Below, piece after piece: positions 25,718 to 34,697 of a stretch of DNA of 64,000 nt. The translations under genes and the position numbers were made by a program. Location of the stretch: contig NZ_JAGDYP010000003.1 of NCBI RefSeq assembly GCF_017565765.1, forward strand, positions 124,001 to 188,000, given 5' to 3'. The notes under the pieces are model-generated. The model did not search any database. It was not told the DNA's origin and saw nothing but the letters and a program-made list of their open reading frames with translations. The stretch comes from Capnocytophaga bilenii. Lineage in GTDB: Bacteria; Bacteroidota; Bacteroidia; Flavobacteriales; Flavobacteriaceae. Numbering within the stretch: position 1 is the stretch's first letter; each line of letters begins with the position of its first letter.

Positions 25718-27661
25718 ATGATAAAGATTACACTACCAGACGGTTCGGTAAAAGAATACCAAAGTGGCATTACCCCTATGCAAGTAGCTCAAAGTATTAG
25801 CGAAGGACTTGCACGCAATGTACTATCTGCTTCCTTCAATGGAAAAACAGTAGAAAGCGTTACTCCACTGACGACGGATGGTAGTTTAACTCTATATACT
25901 TGGGATAATCCTGAAGGGAAAAAGGCTTTTTGGCACTCATCGGCGCACATTTTGGCTCAGGCATTGGAGGAATTGTACCCTGGTATTAAGCTTACCATAG
26001 GGCCGGCAATTGCGAGTGGTTTTTACTACGATGTTGATTTTAATGGAAAACCTATTTCTGAAAAAGATTTTCCGGCTATTGAAGCTAAGTTCTTGGAAAT
26101 TGCACGTGGCAAACACGAATTTAAAATGCGCCCTGTAAGCAAAGCTGAAGCGTTGTCATATTATGCGGGGAAAAATGAGTATAAAACAGAACTCATTGAA
26201 GCGCTTGAAGATGGTACTATTACTTTTTGTGACCATAGTACTTTTACTGACCTCTGCCGTGGGGGGCATATTCCTAACACTGGATTTGTAAAAGCAGTGA
26301 AAGTGCTTAGTGCTGCAGGTGCTTATTGGCGTGGTAATGAACACAATCCGCAGCTAACGCGTGTGTATGGAATTTCGTTTCCGAAGCAAAAAGAACTTAC
26401 TGATTATCTTGAGCTATTGGAAGAAGCTAAAAAACGCGACCACCGCAAGCTTGGTAAAGAATTGGAACTCTTTACCTTTTCAAACAAAGTAGGGCAGGGG
26501 CTACCACTCTGGTTGCCCAAAGGTGCAGCACTACGCGAGCGTTTGGAGGCTTTCTTGCGCAAAGCTCAAAAACAAGCGGGTTATGAACAGGTAGTTACCC
26601 CTCATATAGGGCATAAAAATTTATATGTAACTTCAGGACACTGGGAAAAATACGGCAAAGATAGTTTTCAGCCAATAGCTACTCCTAATGAAGGGGAAGA
26701 GTATTTGCTAAAACCGATGAACTGCCCTCACCACTGCGAAATATACAATTCGCACCCTTGGAGTTATAAAGATTTACCGAAACGATTTGCTGAATTTGGT
26801 ACTGTATATCGTTATGAGCAGAGTGGTGAATTACACGGATTGACCCGTGTGCGCTGCTTCACTCAAGACGATGCTCATATATTCTGTACTCCTGAACAGC
26901 TTGATACTGAATTTAAACACGTAATAGACTTAGTGCTATACGTATTTGGCTCACTTGGGTTTGATAATTTTACGGCACAAGTATCATTGCGTGACCCTGA
27001 AAACCTGACTAAATACATTGGTAGTGATGAGAATTGGGCTAAAGCTGAAAATGCTATTATAGCTGCTGCTAAAGAAAAGGGGCTTACTTATGTGGTGGAA
27101 ACAGGAGAAGCTGCTTTTTATGGTCCTAAGCTTGACTTTATGGTGAAAGATGCTTTAGGAAGAAGCTGGCAGCTGGGTACTATTCAGGTGGATTACAACT
27201 TACCTGAGCGATTTGACTTGTGGTATAAAGGTGCAGACAACGAATTGCACCGCCCTGTGATGATACACCGTGCGCCTTTTGGTAGTATGGAGCGTTTTGT
27301 AGCTATTTTGTTGGAGCACACAGCGGGTAATTTCCCATTATGGCTTACTCCTGACCAAGCTATAATTTTGTCGCTCAGCGAAAAGTACGAAGGCTATGCG
27401 CAAAAAGTATTGAGACAGCTACAGGATTTGGATATTCGTACCCTAATAGACAATCGTGCTGAAACAATGGGTAAAAAGATACGTGAGGCTGAAAAGCAAA
27501 AAGTGCCTTATATGCTTATTGTGGGTGAAAATGAAGAAAAAGAGGCTACTATTTCGGTACGCAAACGCGGTGGTGAAGATTTAGGAAGTATGACTGTAGA
27601 GGCTTTTGCTAAACTCATCAACGAAGAAGTAGCCAAGTCGATAAAGCAATTTGCTAATTGA
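25718..27661 (+). CDS. thrS: Threonyl-tRNA synthetase
   Basis: A 647-residue class II synthetase. TGS domain [14 protein letters not shown] at the start, editing domain with [17 protein letters not shown] and [19 protein letters not shown] (zinc/editing HxxxH and C...H motifs), catalytic core with [32 protein letters not shown], and YGPKLDF, then the anticodon domain beginning [16 protein letters not shown] at 25706 opens the frame four codons earlier, but the ATG at 25718 gives MIKITLPDG, the usual start. First gene of thrS-infC-rpmI-rplT. Confidence 0.96.
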   Translation: MIKITLPDGSVKEYQSGITPMQVAQSISEGLARNVLSASFNGKTVESVTPLTTDGSLTLYTWDNPEGKKAFWHSSAHILAQALEELYPGIKLTIGPAIASGFYYDVDFNGKPISEKDFPAIEAKFLEIARGKHEFKMRPVSKAEALSYYAGKNEYKTELIEALEDGTITFCDHSTFTDLCRGGHIPNTGFVKAVKVLSAAGAYWRGNEHNPQLTRVYGISFPKQKELTDYLELLEEAKKRDHRKLGKELELFTFSNKVGQGLPLWLPKGAALRERLEAFLRKAQKQAGYEQVVTPHIGHKNLYVTSGHWEKYGKDSFQPIATPNEGEEYLLKPMNCPHHCEIYNSHPWSYKDLPKRFAEFGTVYRYEQSGELHGLTRVRCFTQDDAHIFCTPEQLDTEFKHVIDLVLYVFGSLGFDNFTAQVSLRDPENLTKYIGSDENWAKAENAIIAAAKEKGLTYVVETGEAAFYGPKLDFMVKDALGRSWQLGTIQVDYNLPERFDLWYKGADNELHRPVMIHRAPFGSMERFVAILLEHTAGNFPLWLTPDQAIILSLSEKYEGYAQKVLRQLQDLDIRTLIDNRAETMGKKIREAEKQKVPYMLIVGENEEKEATISVRKRGGEDLGSMTVEAFAKLINEEVAKSIKQFAN

Positions 27662-27695
27662 CAAAATAAAACAGTGAAAGTAATTTAAAATTTTA

Positions 27696-28250
27696 ATAGC
27701 CATCATTAAGAAAAGTAACACACCGGGAAAAGACGACAAAAGCCTACATCGCATAAATCGCGATATTAGGGTTCCAGAGGTTCGTCTTGTGGGGGAAAAC
27801 GTTGAGAATGGCGTTTATCCTACACGAAAAGCTTTAGAAATTGCTGAAAGTCTTGAGCTCGATTTGGTTGAGATATCGCCAAATGCTACTCCGCCCGTTT
27901 GTAAAGTAATTGACTATAAGAAGTTTCTTTACGAACAAAAAAAGCGTGATAAAGAGCTAAAAGCTAAGGCTGTGAAAGTAGTTATTAAGGAGATACGTTT
28001 TGGTCCTCAAACAGATGACCACGACTATGAATTTAAGAAAAAACACGGTGAAAAGTTTTTGAAAGAAGGGTCAAAAGTTAAAGCCTATGTATTTTTCAAA
28101 GGTCGTTCAATTATTTACAAAGACCAAGGTGAGATTTTGTTGTTACGACTTGCTACTGACCTTGAAGAATACGGCAAAGTGGAACAAATGCCTAAACTGG
28201 AAGGCAAGCGTATGACGATGTTTTTGGCACCATTACCTAAGAAAAAATAA
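27696..28250 (+). CDS. infC: Translation initiation factor IF-3, non-AUG start
   Basis: IF-3 prevents subunit joining and proofreads start codons. The two-domain protein is intact: [53 protein letters not shown], then [18 protein letters not shown] and [13 protein letters not shown]. The frame is open back to TAA at 27681, and the N-terminal residues only make sense if translation begins upstream of the GTG at 27789, yet no ATG, GTG or TTG exists there: the choices are ATA (27696, giving M-A-I-I-K-K), ATC or ATT (27705). Rare initiation codons in infC are the basis of its autoregulation in E. coli. Confidence 0.9.
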   Translation: MAIIKKSNTPGKDDKSLHRINRDIRVPEVRLVGENVENGVYPTRKALEIAESLELDLVEISPNATPPVCKVIDYKKFLYEQKKRDKELKAKAVKVVIKEIRFGPQTDDHDYEFKKKHGEKFLKEGSKVKAYVFFKGRSIIYKDQGEILLLRLATDLEEYGKVEQMPKLEGKRMTMFLAPLPKKK

Positions 28251-28305
28251 TCGTTATCTGACCCTCGTAAAGGGCGGAAAATGAGGATAAAAATAAACTC
28301 CTGTA

Positions 28306-28338
28306 ACTCCCCCTCTGAAAAGAGGGGCGGGGGGAGGA
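28306..28338 (+). repeat. Hairpin repeat between infC and rpmI
   Basis: actccccctctgaaaagaggggcgg then ggggagga, a copy of the GC-rich palindrome family seen in leuS. It lies within a ribosomal protein operon, in the leader of rpmI, so it will be in the mRNA and could affect folding or processing. Confidence 0.7.
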
Positions 28339-28370
28339 CGGAATAATATCACAATAAAAATTCTAAGCAA

Positions 28371-28568
28371 ATGCCTAAAATTAAAACTAAATCGGGAGCT
28401 AAGAAGCGTTTTGTGCTTACGGGCTCTGGCAAAATCAAGAGAAAACATGCGTTTAAGAGCCACATCTTAACAAAGAAGACTAAAAAACGCAAGTTGGCAC
28501 TTACCCACGCTGCACTCGTTAGCACTAACGATACTGCAAGTGTGAAGAGACAATTAGGCTTAAAATAA
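28371..28568 (+). CDS. rpmI: 50S ribosomal protein L35
   Basis: A 65-residue basic protein: [40 protein letters not shown] and the C-terminal VKRQLGLK are the L35 signature. Normal length, third gene of the infC-rpmI-rplT operon. Confidence 0.96.
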   Translation: MPKIKTKSGAKKRFVLTGSGKIKRKHAFKSHILTKKTKKRKLALTHAALVSTNDTASVKRQLGLK

Positions 28569-28663
28569 TTGTCTGCAACGAATCGGAATTAATAACCCTG
28601 GAGTAGGTACCTAAGTGTTTGTTTTAAGCCGAACCACCTGCTACAAAAAATTAAAATTTATTT
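28569..28663 (+). promoter_or_regulatory. Possible structured leader of rplT
   Basis: The 95-base gap contains gtaggtacc and, 30 bases on, accacctgctac, which can pair in part (gtag/ctac, ggt/acc). In other bacteria L20 represses this operon by binding such mRNA structures. Only the complementary segments are seen; the role is inferred. Confidence 0.35.
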
Positions 28664-29008
28664 ATGCCAAGATCAGTAAATGCTGTAGCTCGTAGAGCTC
28701 GTAGAAAGAAAATAATGAAGCTTGCCAAAGGTTTCTTTGGTCGCAGAAAAAACGTTTGGACGGTAGCTAAAAATGCTGTTGAGAAAGCAATGCAGTACGC
28801 TTATAGAGACCGCCGTAACAAAAAGAGAACTTTCCGTGCTTTGTGGATTGTACGTATCAATGCAGGTGCGCGCCTTCACGGATTGTCATACTCTCAGTTT
28901 ATGGGGAAACTTAAAGCTCATAACATTGAACTCAACCGCAAGGTGTTAGCCGATTTGGCTATGAATCACCCAGAAGCGTTCAAAGCTATTGTTGAAAAAG
29001 TAAAATAA
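28664..29008 (+). CDS. rplT: 50S ribosomal protein L20
   Basis: A 114-residue rRNA-binding assembly protein: [40 protein letters not shown] and [20 protein letters not shown] are diagnostic. Last gene of the operon; a hairpin terminator follows 28 bases after the stop. Confidence 0.97.
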   Translation: MPRSVNAVARRARRKKIMKLAKGFFGRRKNVWTVAKNAVEKAMQYAYRDRRNKKRTFRALWIVRINAGARLHGLSYSQFMGKLKAHNIELNRKVLADLAMNHPEAFKAIVEKVK

Positions 29009-29035
29009 ACGTTTAACGATGATATTATTCCGTAG

Positions 29036-29067
29036 AAAAAGCTGTCTTTATTTAGGCAGCTTTTTTA
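29036..29067 (+). terminator. Terminator of the rplT operon
   Basis: aaaaagctgtc-tttattta-ggcagctttttt: stem AAAAAGCTG(T)C with G-U/GC pairs followed by a T run. Confidence 0.75.
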
Positions 29068-29098
29068 ATTATACCATCTGCTAATTAAAAATAAAAAA

Positions 29099-30208
29099 AT
29101 GTCATATATTCATCAATATAATATTACAACGCCTTTAGGATTGGATTTGGAGACTACTATGGAGGCAGTATTGAGTGGGCAAACAGGAATTGCCTTGCAG
29201 GCTGATAGAGGTAGATTTGCGAACATACCGATGTCGGTTTTCAGTGAAAATGCTCTTACTGCTTATCCTGATTATATGCGTTATCCTCATTTGACTCGCT
29301 TGCAACGGCTTCTTTATGTGGCAGTAGCTCCTCTTCTGAAAGATATTCGCATTACTGAACGTACAGGTTTGCTGCTTTCTACTACCAAAGGCGATATACG
29401 TTCGTTGGAAAAAGGGACTGATACTTTGCCTTTTTTGCACCATGCTGCAAAGGAGCTGGCGGAAGTATTGGGTATTTGTACTACGCCTATGGTTGTGAGT
29501 AATGCTTGCGTATCGGGGGTGATGGCACTTTCGGTAGCTTCTCGGCTTTTGGCGGCAGGGGTGTACGATAGTATGCTAATAGTTGCTGGTGATGAAGTTA
29601 CTGATTTTGTGCTGTCGGGTTTTAGTTCGTTTCAGGCGATGAGTAGTAGTCCTTGCAAGCCTTATGATGCTAATAGAGACGGTATCAGCTTAGGTGAAGC
29701 TACTGCGGCTTTGTGGCTTAGCAATGAACGTGAGGATGCTGTAGCAAAAATTGTGGGGGGAGCTTCTATCAATGATGCGAATCATATATCGGGACCTTCT
29801 CGTACAGGGGAAGGGTTATACCTAAGCATTGCAGCGGCGTTACAACAAGCTGGCTTGCAACCTGAAGCGATAGACCTTATTAATGCACACGGTACGGGTA
29901 CGCTTTACAATGACGAAATGGAAAGCATTGCGCTGATGCGCAGTGGGCTGCTCAATACACCTGTGAATAGCTATAAGGGCTATTTTGGACATACCTTGGG
30001 TACTTCGGGTTTGTTGGAGAGTATTCTCTCGGTAGCATTGGCAAAGCGAGGAATGGCACTAAGGAGCTTAAATTTTAAGCGATTGGGTGTTTCGCATAAC
30101 ATAAATGTATTGGCAAAAAATGAGCGTTTAAAAACGCATTATTTGCTAAAAACGGCTTCGGGATTCGGGGGTAGCAATACAGCTGTAGTAATAGAAATAT
30201 ATGAATAG
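29099..30208 (+). CDS. Beta-ketoacyl synthase, pigment-pathway type
   Basis: A 369-residue condensing enzyme with the complete Cys-His-His triad: C137 in SNACVSG, H264 in NAHGTGT, H298 in KGYFGHTLG. It is shorter than FabF (about 410) and its N-terminal segment is divergent, as in ketosynthases of flexirubin/aryl polyene pathways of Bacteroidota. It would extend an acyl chain on an acyl carrier protein. No other pathway genes are adjacent, so the pathway assignment is tentative. Confidence 0.82.
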   Translation: MSYIHQYNITTPLGLDLETTMEAVLSGQTGIALQADRGRFANIPMSVFSENALTAYPDYMRYPHLTRLQRLLYVAVAPLLKDIRITERTGLLLSTTKGDIRSLEKGTDTLPFLHHAAKELAEVLGICTTPMVVSNACVSGVMALSVASRLLAAGVYDSMLIVAGDEVTDFVLSGFSSFQAMSSSPCKPYDANRDGISLGEATAALWLSNEREDAVAKIVGGASINDANHISGPSRTGEGLYLSIAAALQQAGLQPEAIDLINAHGTGTLYNDEMESIALMRSGLLNTPVNSYKGYFGHTLGTSGLLESILSVALAKRGMALRSLNFKRLGVSHNINVLAKNERLKTHYLLKTASGFGGSNTAVVIEIYE

Positions 30209-30242
30209 GTAAATTAATTGTTAAAAAAATGTGAAAAAAATT

Positions 30243-30272
30243 TTGATATTATTTTGTTTCTTCATATCTTTG
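30243..30272 (+). promoter_or_regulatory. Promoter of the phosphatase-porin operon
   Basis: TTG (30243-30245), 19 bases, TATCTTTG (30265-30272): strong match to the Bacteroidota consensus, 70 bp before the PAP2 gene. Confidence 0.7.
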
Positions 30273-30342
30273 TGCCGAAAAAAGTATATAAATTTACTTA
30301 TTCGTAACATAAAGGAAAATAATAAATTAATATCAAAATATA

Positions 30343-31119
30343 ATGAAAAGAGTTTTTTTATCAGTAGTTTTATTGGCAGCGTCAGTAGCTACTTTTGCAC
30401 AAGAAAAGATTAGAGATGTACGTACACGCCCTGAGGTTTATTTTCTTCAAATAGGAGATGTAGCAAATAGCCTTGAGCTATTGCCCCCTCCGCCATCACC
30501 AGGGAGTGTACTTTTCCTAAACGATGAGGCACAATACCAATGGGGCTTGATGCAACGCCGTACTGCCCGCGGTGAGCAAGCGGTGAGCGATGCTCGTGTG
30601 GACGGGGCAGGTGTACCTAACGCTTTTTCGGAAGCTTTTGGGGTGAAGATTTCAAAAGAAGAAACTCCTGAAATTTTTACCTTGGTGGTGAAAATGCGTG
30701 AAGATGCGGGTGACCTTGCTACTCGTGCGGCTAAAGATCACTATATGAGGGTACGCCCATTTGCGTTTTACGAAAAAACTACTTGTAACCCTGAGCAACA
30801 ACAAGAGCTTTCTACTAATGGGTCATACCCTTCAGGGCATACTTCTATAGGCTGGGCTACTGCCTTGGTACTTGCAGAAATAAACGTGGATAGACAAAAT
30901 GAGATTTTGAAACGCGGCTACGAAATGGGGCAAAGTAGGGTTATATGTGGATATCACTTCCAAAGTGATGTGGATGCGGCACGCCTTGTGGCGAGTGCTG
31001 TAGTAGCACGCCTACACGCTAATGATGCTTTTATGGCGCAATTGGCAAAAGCTAAAAAAGAATTTGCTGAACTTGTAAAAAAAGGCAAGGTAAAGAAGAG
31101 TGAACGCACAACAAAATAA
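30343..31119 (+). CDS. PAP2 family class A acid phosphatase
   Basis: A 258-residue exported phosphatase: signal peptide MKRVFLSVVLLAASVATFAQ, then the three PAP2 active-site motifs, KDHYMRVRPF (KX6RP), YPSGHTSIGW (PSGH) and SRVICGYHFQSDVDAAR (SRX5HX3D). It resembles the PhoN class A non-specific acid phosphatases, which release phosphate from organic phosphoesters in the periplasm. First of three genes for outer-envelope phosphate acquisition, 8 bp before the porin. Confidence 0.9.
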   Translation: MKRVFLSVVLLAASVATFAQEKIRDVRTRPEVYFLQIGDVANSLELLPPPPSPGSVLFLNDEAQYQWGLMQRRTARGEQAVSDARVDGAGVPNAFSEAFGVKISKEETPEIFTLVVKMREDAGDLATRAAKDHYMRVRPFAFYEKTTCNPEQQQELSTNGSYPSGHTSIGWATALVLAEINVDRQNEILKRGYEMGQSRVICGYHFQSDVDAARLVASAVVARLHANDAFMAQLAKAKKEFAELVKKGKVKKSERTTK

Positions 31120-31127
31120 TTTATGTT

Positions 31128-32370
31128 ATGAAAAAGTGGGTATTTAGCGCAGCTTTATTAAGCTTGGCTTATGGCTACGCACAAGATAATACAACCCCAC
31201 AGGCAGAACCTACCCCTATGACAATGCCTGCTGCGGTTCTACAACAAATAGCAGCGCCTAAAACAGAGGATAAAATAGAAATAAAACCTGCGGGGCGTAT
31301 CCTCATAGATGGAGGTGCTTTTGGGGCTAATAAATATCACAATGAGTTTGTAAGCGGGGTTGCGATGCCCGATATACGTGCTGGACTGGGTGTGCGTTAC
31401 GGCAACTGGAAGGCAAAAGTGGATATTGGCTATGCTTTATAATGCTCTTTCGGTAAAAGATGTTCTTATAGAATACGGATTTAGCAAGCATACGCTCCTC
31501 AGAGGGGGTTATTTTGTACATCAGTTTGGTATGCAGAGTGCTACAAGTTCGTCTTTCAAGATATCGATGGAAGAACCTCAAAGTAATGAGGCATTTTTCA
31601 ATGGCAGGCTTGTAGGGCTTATGCTGATGCATCAGAAAGATAAATTCTTTGGTACGCTGAGTCTTTTTGCTGAAAATGAAGCGATGAAGAAGAGTCCTAC
31701 AGTAACGGGCAGCCAAGGAATGGGAATGATGAGCAGGCTGTTGTATCGTCCTTATCGCGAAGAGGGTAAGATTTTGCATGTGGGTATTTCGGGGGCTTTT
31801 GAAACACCTCGTTATGGTGAAATAAAAAATAACGCAGGTAAAGTAATAGGCGTTTCACATAGCTCGTATACTCTAAAAACGCCTTTCCCTACTCGTATTG
31901 CTAAGGTAACAGCGCAACAAGCATTTATTGATAATGCTACTTTCTTATATAAATTTTCACCTGAATTATTGTTGGCTAAAAATCGCTGGGGATTAGAAGC
32001 TCAATATTACTATGTGAATGTAAATAGAAAGAGTGGTTTTGAGGCTTTTGATGCGAGTGGTGCTTACGCAATGGTACGTACTATCATCAAAGGTAGTCCG
32101 TATACTTATGCTGATGCCGATGGTGGTATTGCTACGCCTAAAGCTGGAGCAATGGAATTGGTGGCTGGCTATAACTATACCGACCTTTCTAACCGCAAGG
32201 CAGGTATTTTGGGTGGTAGGCTAAATGATTATTCACTTACTTTTAACTATTACCTGAACAAGTATATGATTTGGAGGGTGCGCGCTTCGCATACTGCTGT
32301 GGGCTATCGTGCAGGTAGAGAGGATACTAATTTGAATTTGATAGAAACGCGTTTGCAAATCAAATTCTAA
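31128..32370 (+). pseudogene. Phosphate-selective porin-like gene with frameshift
   Basis: The first frame encodes a signal peptide (MKKWVFSAALLSLAYGYAQ) and the porin start (GRILIDGGAFGANK, RAGLGVRYGNWKAKVDIGY), then hits TAA at 31442. The rest of an OprO/P-type barrel continues in another frame from about 31430 (LYNALSVKDVLIEYGFSKH, FGMQSATSSS) to the aromatic C-terminus IETRLQIKF at 32370. Joining needs a single-base shift near 31430-31440, with no long homopolymer. Either an inactive gene or a sequencing artefact. It lies between two phosphatase genes, fitting uptake of the phosphate they release. Confidence 0.8.
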
Positions 32371-32417
32371 GAGGTGTGAATGGTATAGGAGAAACCAATT
32401 TAAAAAAATAAAACTAT

Positions 32418-33698
32418 ATGAAAAAGAATTTTATAAATATAACATTGTTGTTCTTGTGCCCGCTATTGGCTATGGCACAATTGCAACGCTCAGACGCTTT
32501 TAAAGAACAATACAAGCTGAAAGAAGTGGTGATACTGAGCCGACACAATATTCGTTCGTCACTATCAGTAAATGGTAGTATGTTGCAAAAAATGACTCCT
32601 CACGAATGGATAAAATGGAGTGCAGCCCCCAGCGAACTCACCTTGCGAGGAGGTGCTTTGGAAACTATTATGGGTCAGTTTTTCCGCAAATGGACAGTTG
32701 ATGAAGGTCTTTTTACAGAAAATGCGGTTCCTACGGTTGATGAGGTAAATTTTTATGCTAATAGTATGCAACGCACTATTGCTACAGCGCAGTATTTTTC
32801 ATCGGGTTTTATGCCTGTAGCTAATTTGCATATAAACCATCGTTTTACCCCTAGCAAGATGGATCCGGTATTTTTTCCTGCCCTTACCAAGAGCAGCGAG
32901 GCTTTTAAAGCTCAGGCACTGAAAGAAATTGCAGCTATGGGCGGCAAGAAAGGAATTGTAGGCATCAACGAAGGTCTTAAAGATTCTTACCAGCTTATTG
33001 AAAGGGTATTAGACCTGAAAAACTCACCTGCTTGCAAATCGGGTGAAGTGTGTGCTTTCAACGATTACAATACTCAGCTAAAACTTGAAAAAGGCGATGA
33101 ACCTAATATGAAAGGCTCACTAAAGTTTGCTAATTCGGCTTCGGATGCGCTTATTCTTCAGTATTATGAAGATACCGACCCTGTGCAGGCTGCTTTTGGA
33201 CAAAAACTTTCTAATGATGAGTGGGAAAAAATTGCTAAGGTGAAAGACGTTTATGGCGATGTATTATTTACTGCTCCTATAGTGGCAGTGAACGTGGCTC
33301 ACCCGCTATTGGTGTATATGAAAGACGAACTGAATGCTAAAAACCGCAAATTTACTTTCCTTTGTGGGCACGATTCGAATATTGCGAGCGTTAATGCGGC
33401 TTTGGAGGTAGAAGAATACAGTTTGCCACAATCAATAGAAAAGAAGACTCCTATAGGTAGCAAATTGGTATTTGAAAAATGGGTGGACAAAGCGGGCAAG
33501 GAATTTGTAGCTGTAAATATTGTTTATCAGACTACCGAACAGCTTCGCAATGTAACATTACTTAATTTAGAGAATCGACCTGTGGTATTTTCACTAAAAC
33601 TAAAGGGATTGAAAGCTAACCCTGATGGACTTTACTCTATTGAAAGTGTGAACGATCGTTTTGATAAAGCTATACGTGCTTATGAGGAAATCAAATAA
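32418..33698 (+). CDS. Histidine acid phosphatase family protein
   Basis: A 426-residue periplasmic phosphatase with signal peptide MKKNFINITLLFLCPLLAMA. The family's RHGxRxP box appears as LSRHNIRSSL, and the proton-donor HD motif as LCGHDSNI; MQRTIATAQYFSSGFMP is another conserved strand. It is nearest to the glucose-1-phosphatase/phytase (Agp/AppA) branch. The RHN in place of RHG is a visible deviation but occurs in Bacteroidota members. Third gene of the phosphate operon. Confidence 0.85.
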   Translation: MKKNFINITLLFLCPLLAMAQLQRSDAFKEQYKLKEVVILSRHNIRSSLSVNGSMLQKMTPHEWIKWSAAPSELTLRGGALETIMGQFFRKWTVDEGLFTENAVPTVDEVNFYANSMQRTIATAQYFSSGFMPVANLHINHRFTPSKMDPVFFPALTKSSEAFKAQALKEIAAMGGKKGIVGINEGLKDSYQLIERVLDLKNSPACKSGEVCAFNDYNTQLKLEKGDEPNMKGSLKFANSASDALILQYYEDTDPVQAAFGQKLSNDEWEKIAKVKDVYGDVLFTAPIVAVNVAHPLLVYMKDELNAKNRKFTFLCGHDSNIASVNAALEVEEYSLPQSIEKKTPIGSKLVFEKWVDKAGKEFVAVNIVYQTTEQLRNVTLLNLENRPVVFSLKLKGLKANPDGLYSIESVNDRFDKAIRAYEEIK

Positions 33699-34101
33699 AA
33701 TGGGAGCAAAAAGGAAATTTGCATCTACAATACAAGAAAAAATAATTGATTATCTGTGTGATGTATAGGATATAAAAGAAGACTGTCCTTAAAAGTTTAA
33801 ACTAACTTTTTGGGACAGTTTCTTTTTTAGCATTAAGCAGGCTATAGAATAATTATTCTTAAAAAAATACTAATAAAATTTGCTTTTTAGTATTTTTATT
33901 TATAACTTTGTCTCGTCAAAAAAACTAACAACTAAAGGCTAACGGTGAATCGGATACTATAGAGCATTTCTGTTTTTGCCTAATGATACTTGTGCGAGAG
34001 AAGAATTTTGAATTTTGAATTGTGGGACTTGTAGGACGGGTCTTTACTTTGCACCCTGAAAATAAGAAGTTATTTTCAAAGAAAAGCAGAGGAGAATAAA
34101 A
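33699..34101. other. Intergenic region with hairpin and orphan promoter
   Basis: Contains a palindrome at 33777-33829 built like the IS1182/MITE termini (actgtcc...gggacagt around aaaagtttaaac), possibly serving as terminator of the phosphatase operon, and a promoter-like TTG-N20-TAACTTTG at 33880-33910 that now leads only into gene fragments. Confidence 0.5.
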
Positions 34102-34362
34102 GTCTGTGAGAAGATTTATGATTTACTTGACAAAGAGATGAGGCATAAAATAGGGGGTTATCCTTACTTTATTGAATATGACCCTCGTGAAGAGAAAGAC
34201 CCTCATACGCTCCTTCTCCTGCAAATAGATATTGATAACGTTGAAGGAGAAGAGATTTGTTGGGGAAATGAAGGAGGTGTGGCTAATTTCTTTATCAGTC
34301 CTGAAGATATGGCTAATTGTAAATTTGACGATGTGCTTTTTCACTGGGAAGATAATTATTAA
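34102..34362 (+). pseudogene. Truncated DUF1963 gene, C-terminal piece
   Basis: An open frame (from the ATG at 34138, with homologous-looking codons VCEKIYDLLDKE upstream) encodes HKIGGYPYFIEYDPRE, LLLLQIDIDN and a C-terminal VANFFISPEDMANCKFDDVL, the end of a DUF1963 protein like those at 653 and 1502. The N-terminal two thirds are missing. A 74-residue peptide could still be translated. Confidence 0.65.
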
Positions 34363-34374
34363 GCCAACATAATT

Positions 34375-34470
34375 ATGGATAAGAATAGTATTTTGCAGTA
34401 TAAAAGTCTATTTGATGGTATCACTCGCCATATAGAGGGTGAAGATGCTAAAGAACAAATAGAGGTGTAG
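34375..34470 (+). pseudogene. N-terminal fragment of DinD-like gene cut by a MITE
   Basis: Thirty-one codons, MDKNSILQYKSLFDGITRHI then EGEDAKEQIEV and TAG, resemble the start of DNA-damage-inducible protein D. The MITE begins 6 bases later, and no continuation is seen beyond it. Identification rests on a short N-terminal match. Confidence 0.55.
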
Positions 34471-34475
34471 ATGAT

Positions 34476-34630
34476 GAGCCTGTCCGAAAAGTTTTGTTTC
34501 GTGAGGGCGATTTGCAAATCGCCCCTACAATGTGAATAAAAACGATTGATTATAATTAACTTTGTCAAACTCTGAAAGTTTGACAAAGTGTGTGGCGTAA
34601 TTGTGTTTTTAAAACTTTTTGGACACCCTC
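34476..34630 (+). mobile_element. MITE with IS1182-type termini
   Basis: 155 bp. It starts gagcctgtccgaaaagtttt and ends with the inverse of gagggtgtccaaaaagtttt, the same termini as the IS at 21071. The inside has two perfect palindromes, gggcgatttgcaaatcgccc and a tttgtcaaac/gtttgacaaa stem. No coding capacity. Near-identical inverted copy at 59423-59583. Confidence 0.82.
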
Positions 34631-34697
34631 ATAGTTGAAAACTCTCAAAAGCTGCCTACTTACTAACAACTAAAGACTAAAATAAATTAAAAATATT

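Noticed and set aside
28254-28463. Minus-strand frame over the infC-rpmI gap
   Set aside because: It translates the hairpin repeat and antisense rpmI; no independent support.
31360-31430. Independent start of the porin's second frame (MRCPIYVLDWVC)
   Set aside because: Those residues are an out-of-frame reading of the conserved first porin segment; the real continuation begins near 31430.
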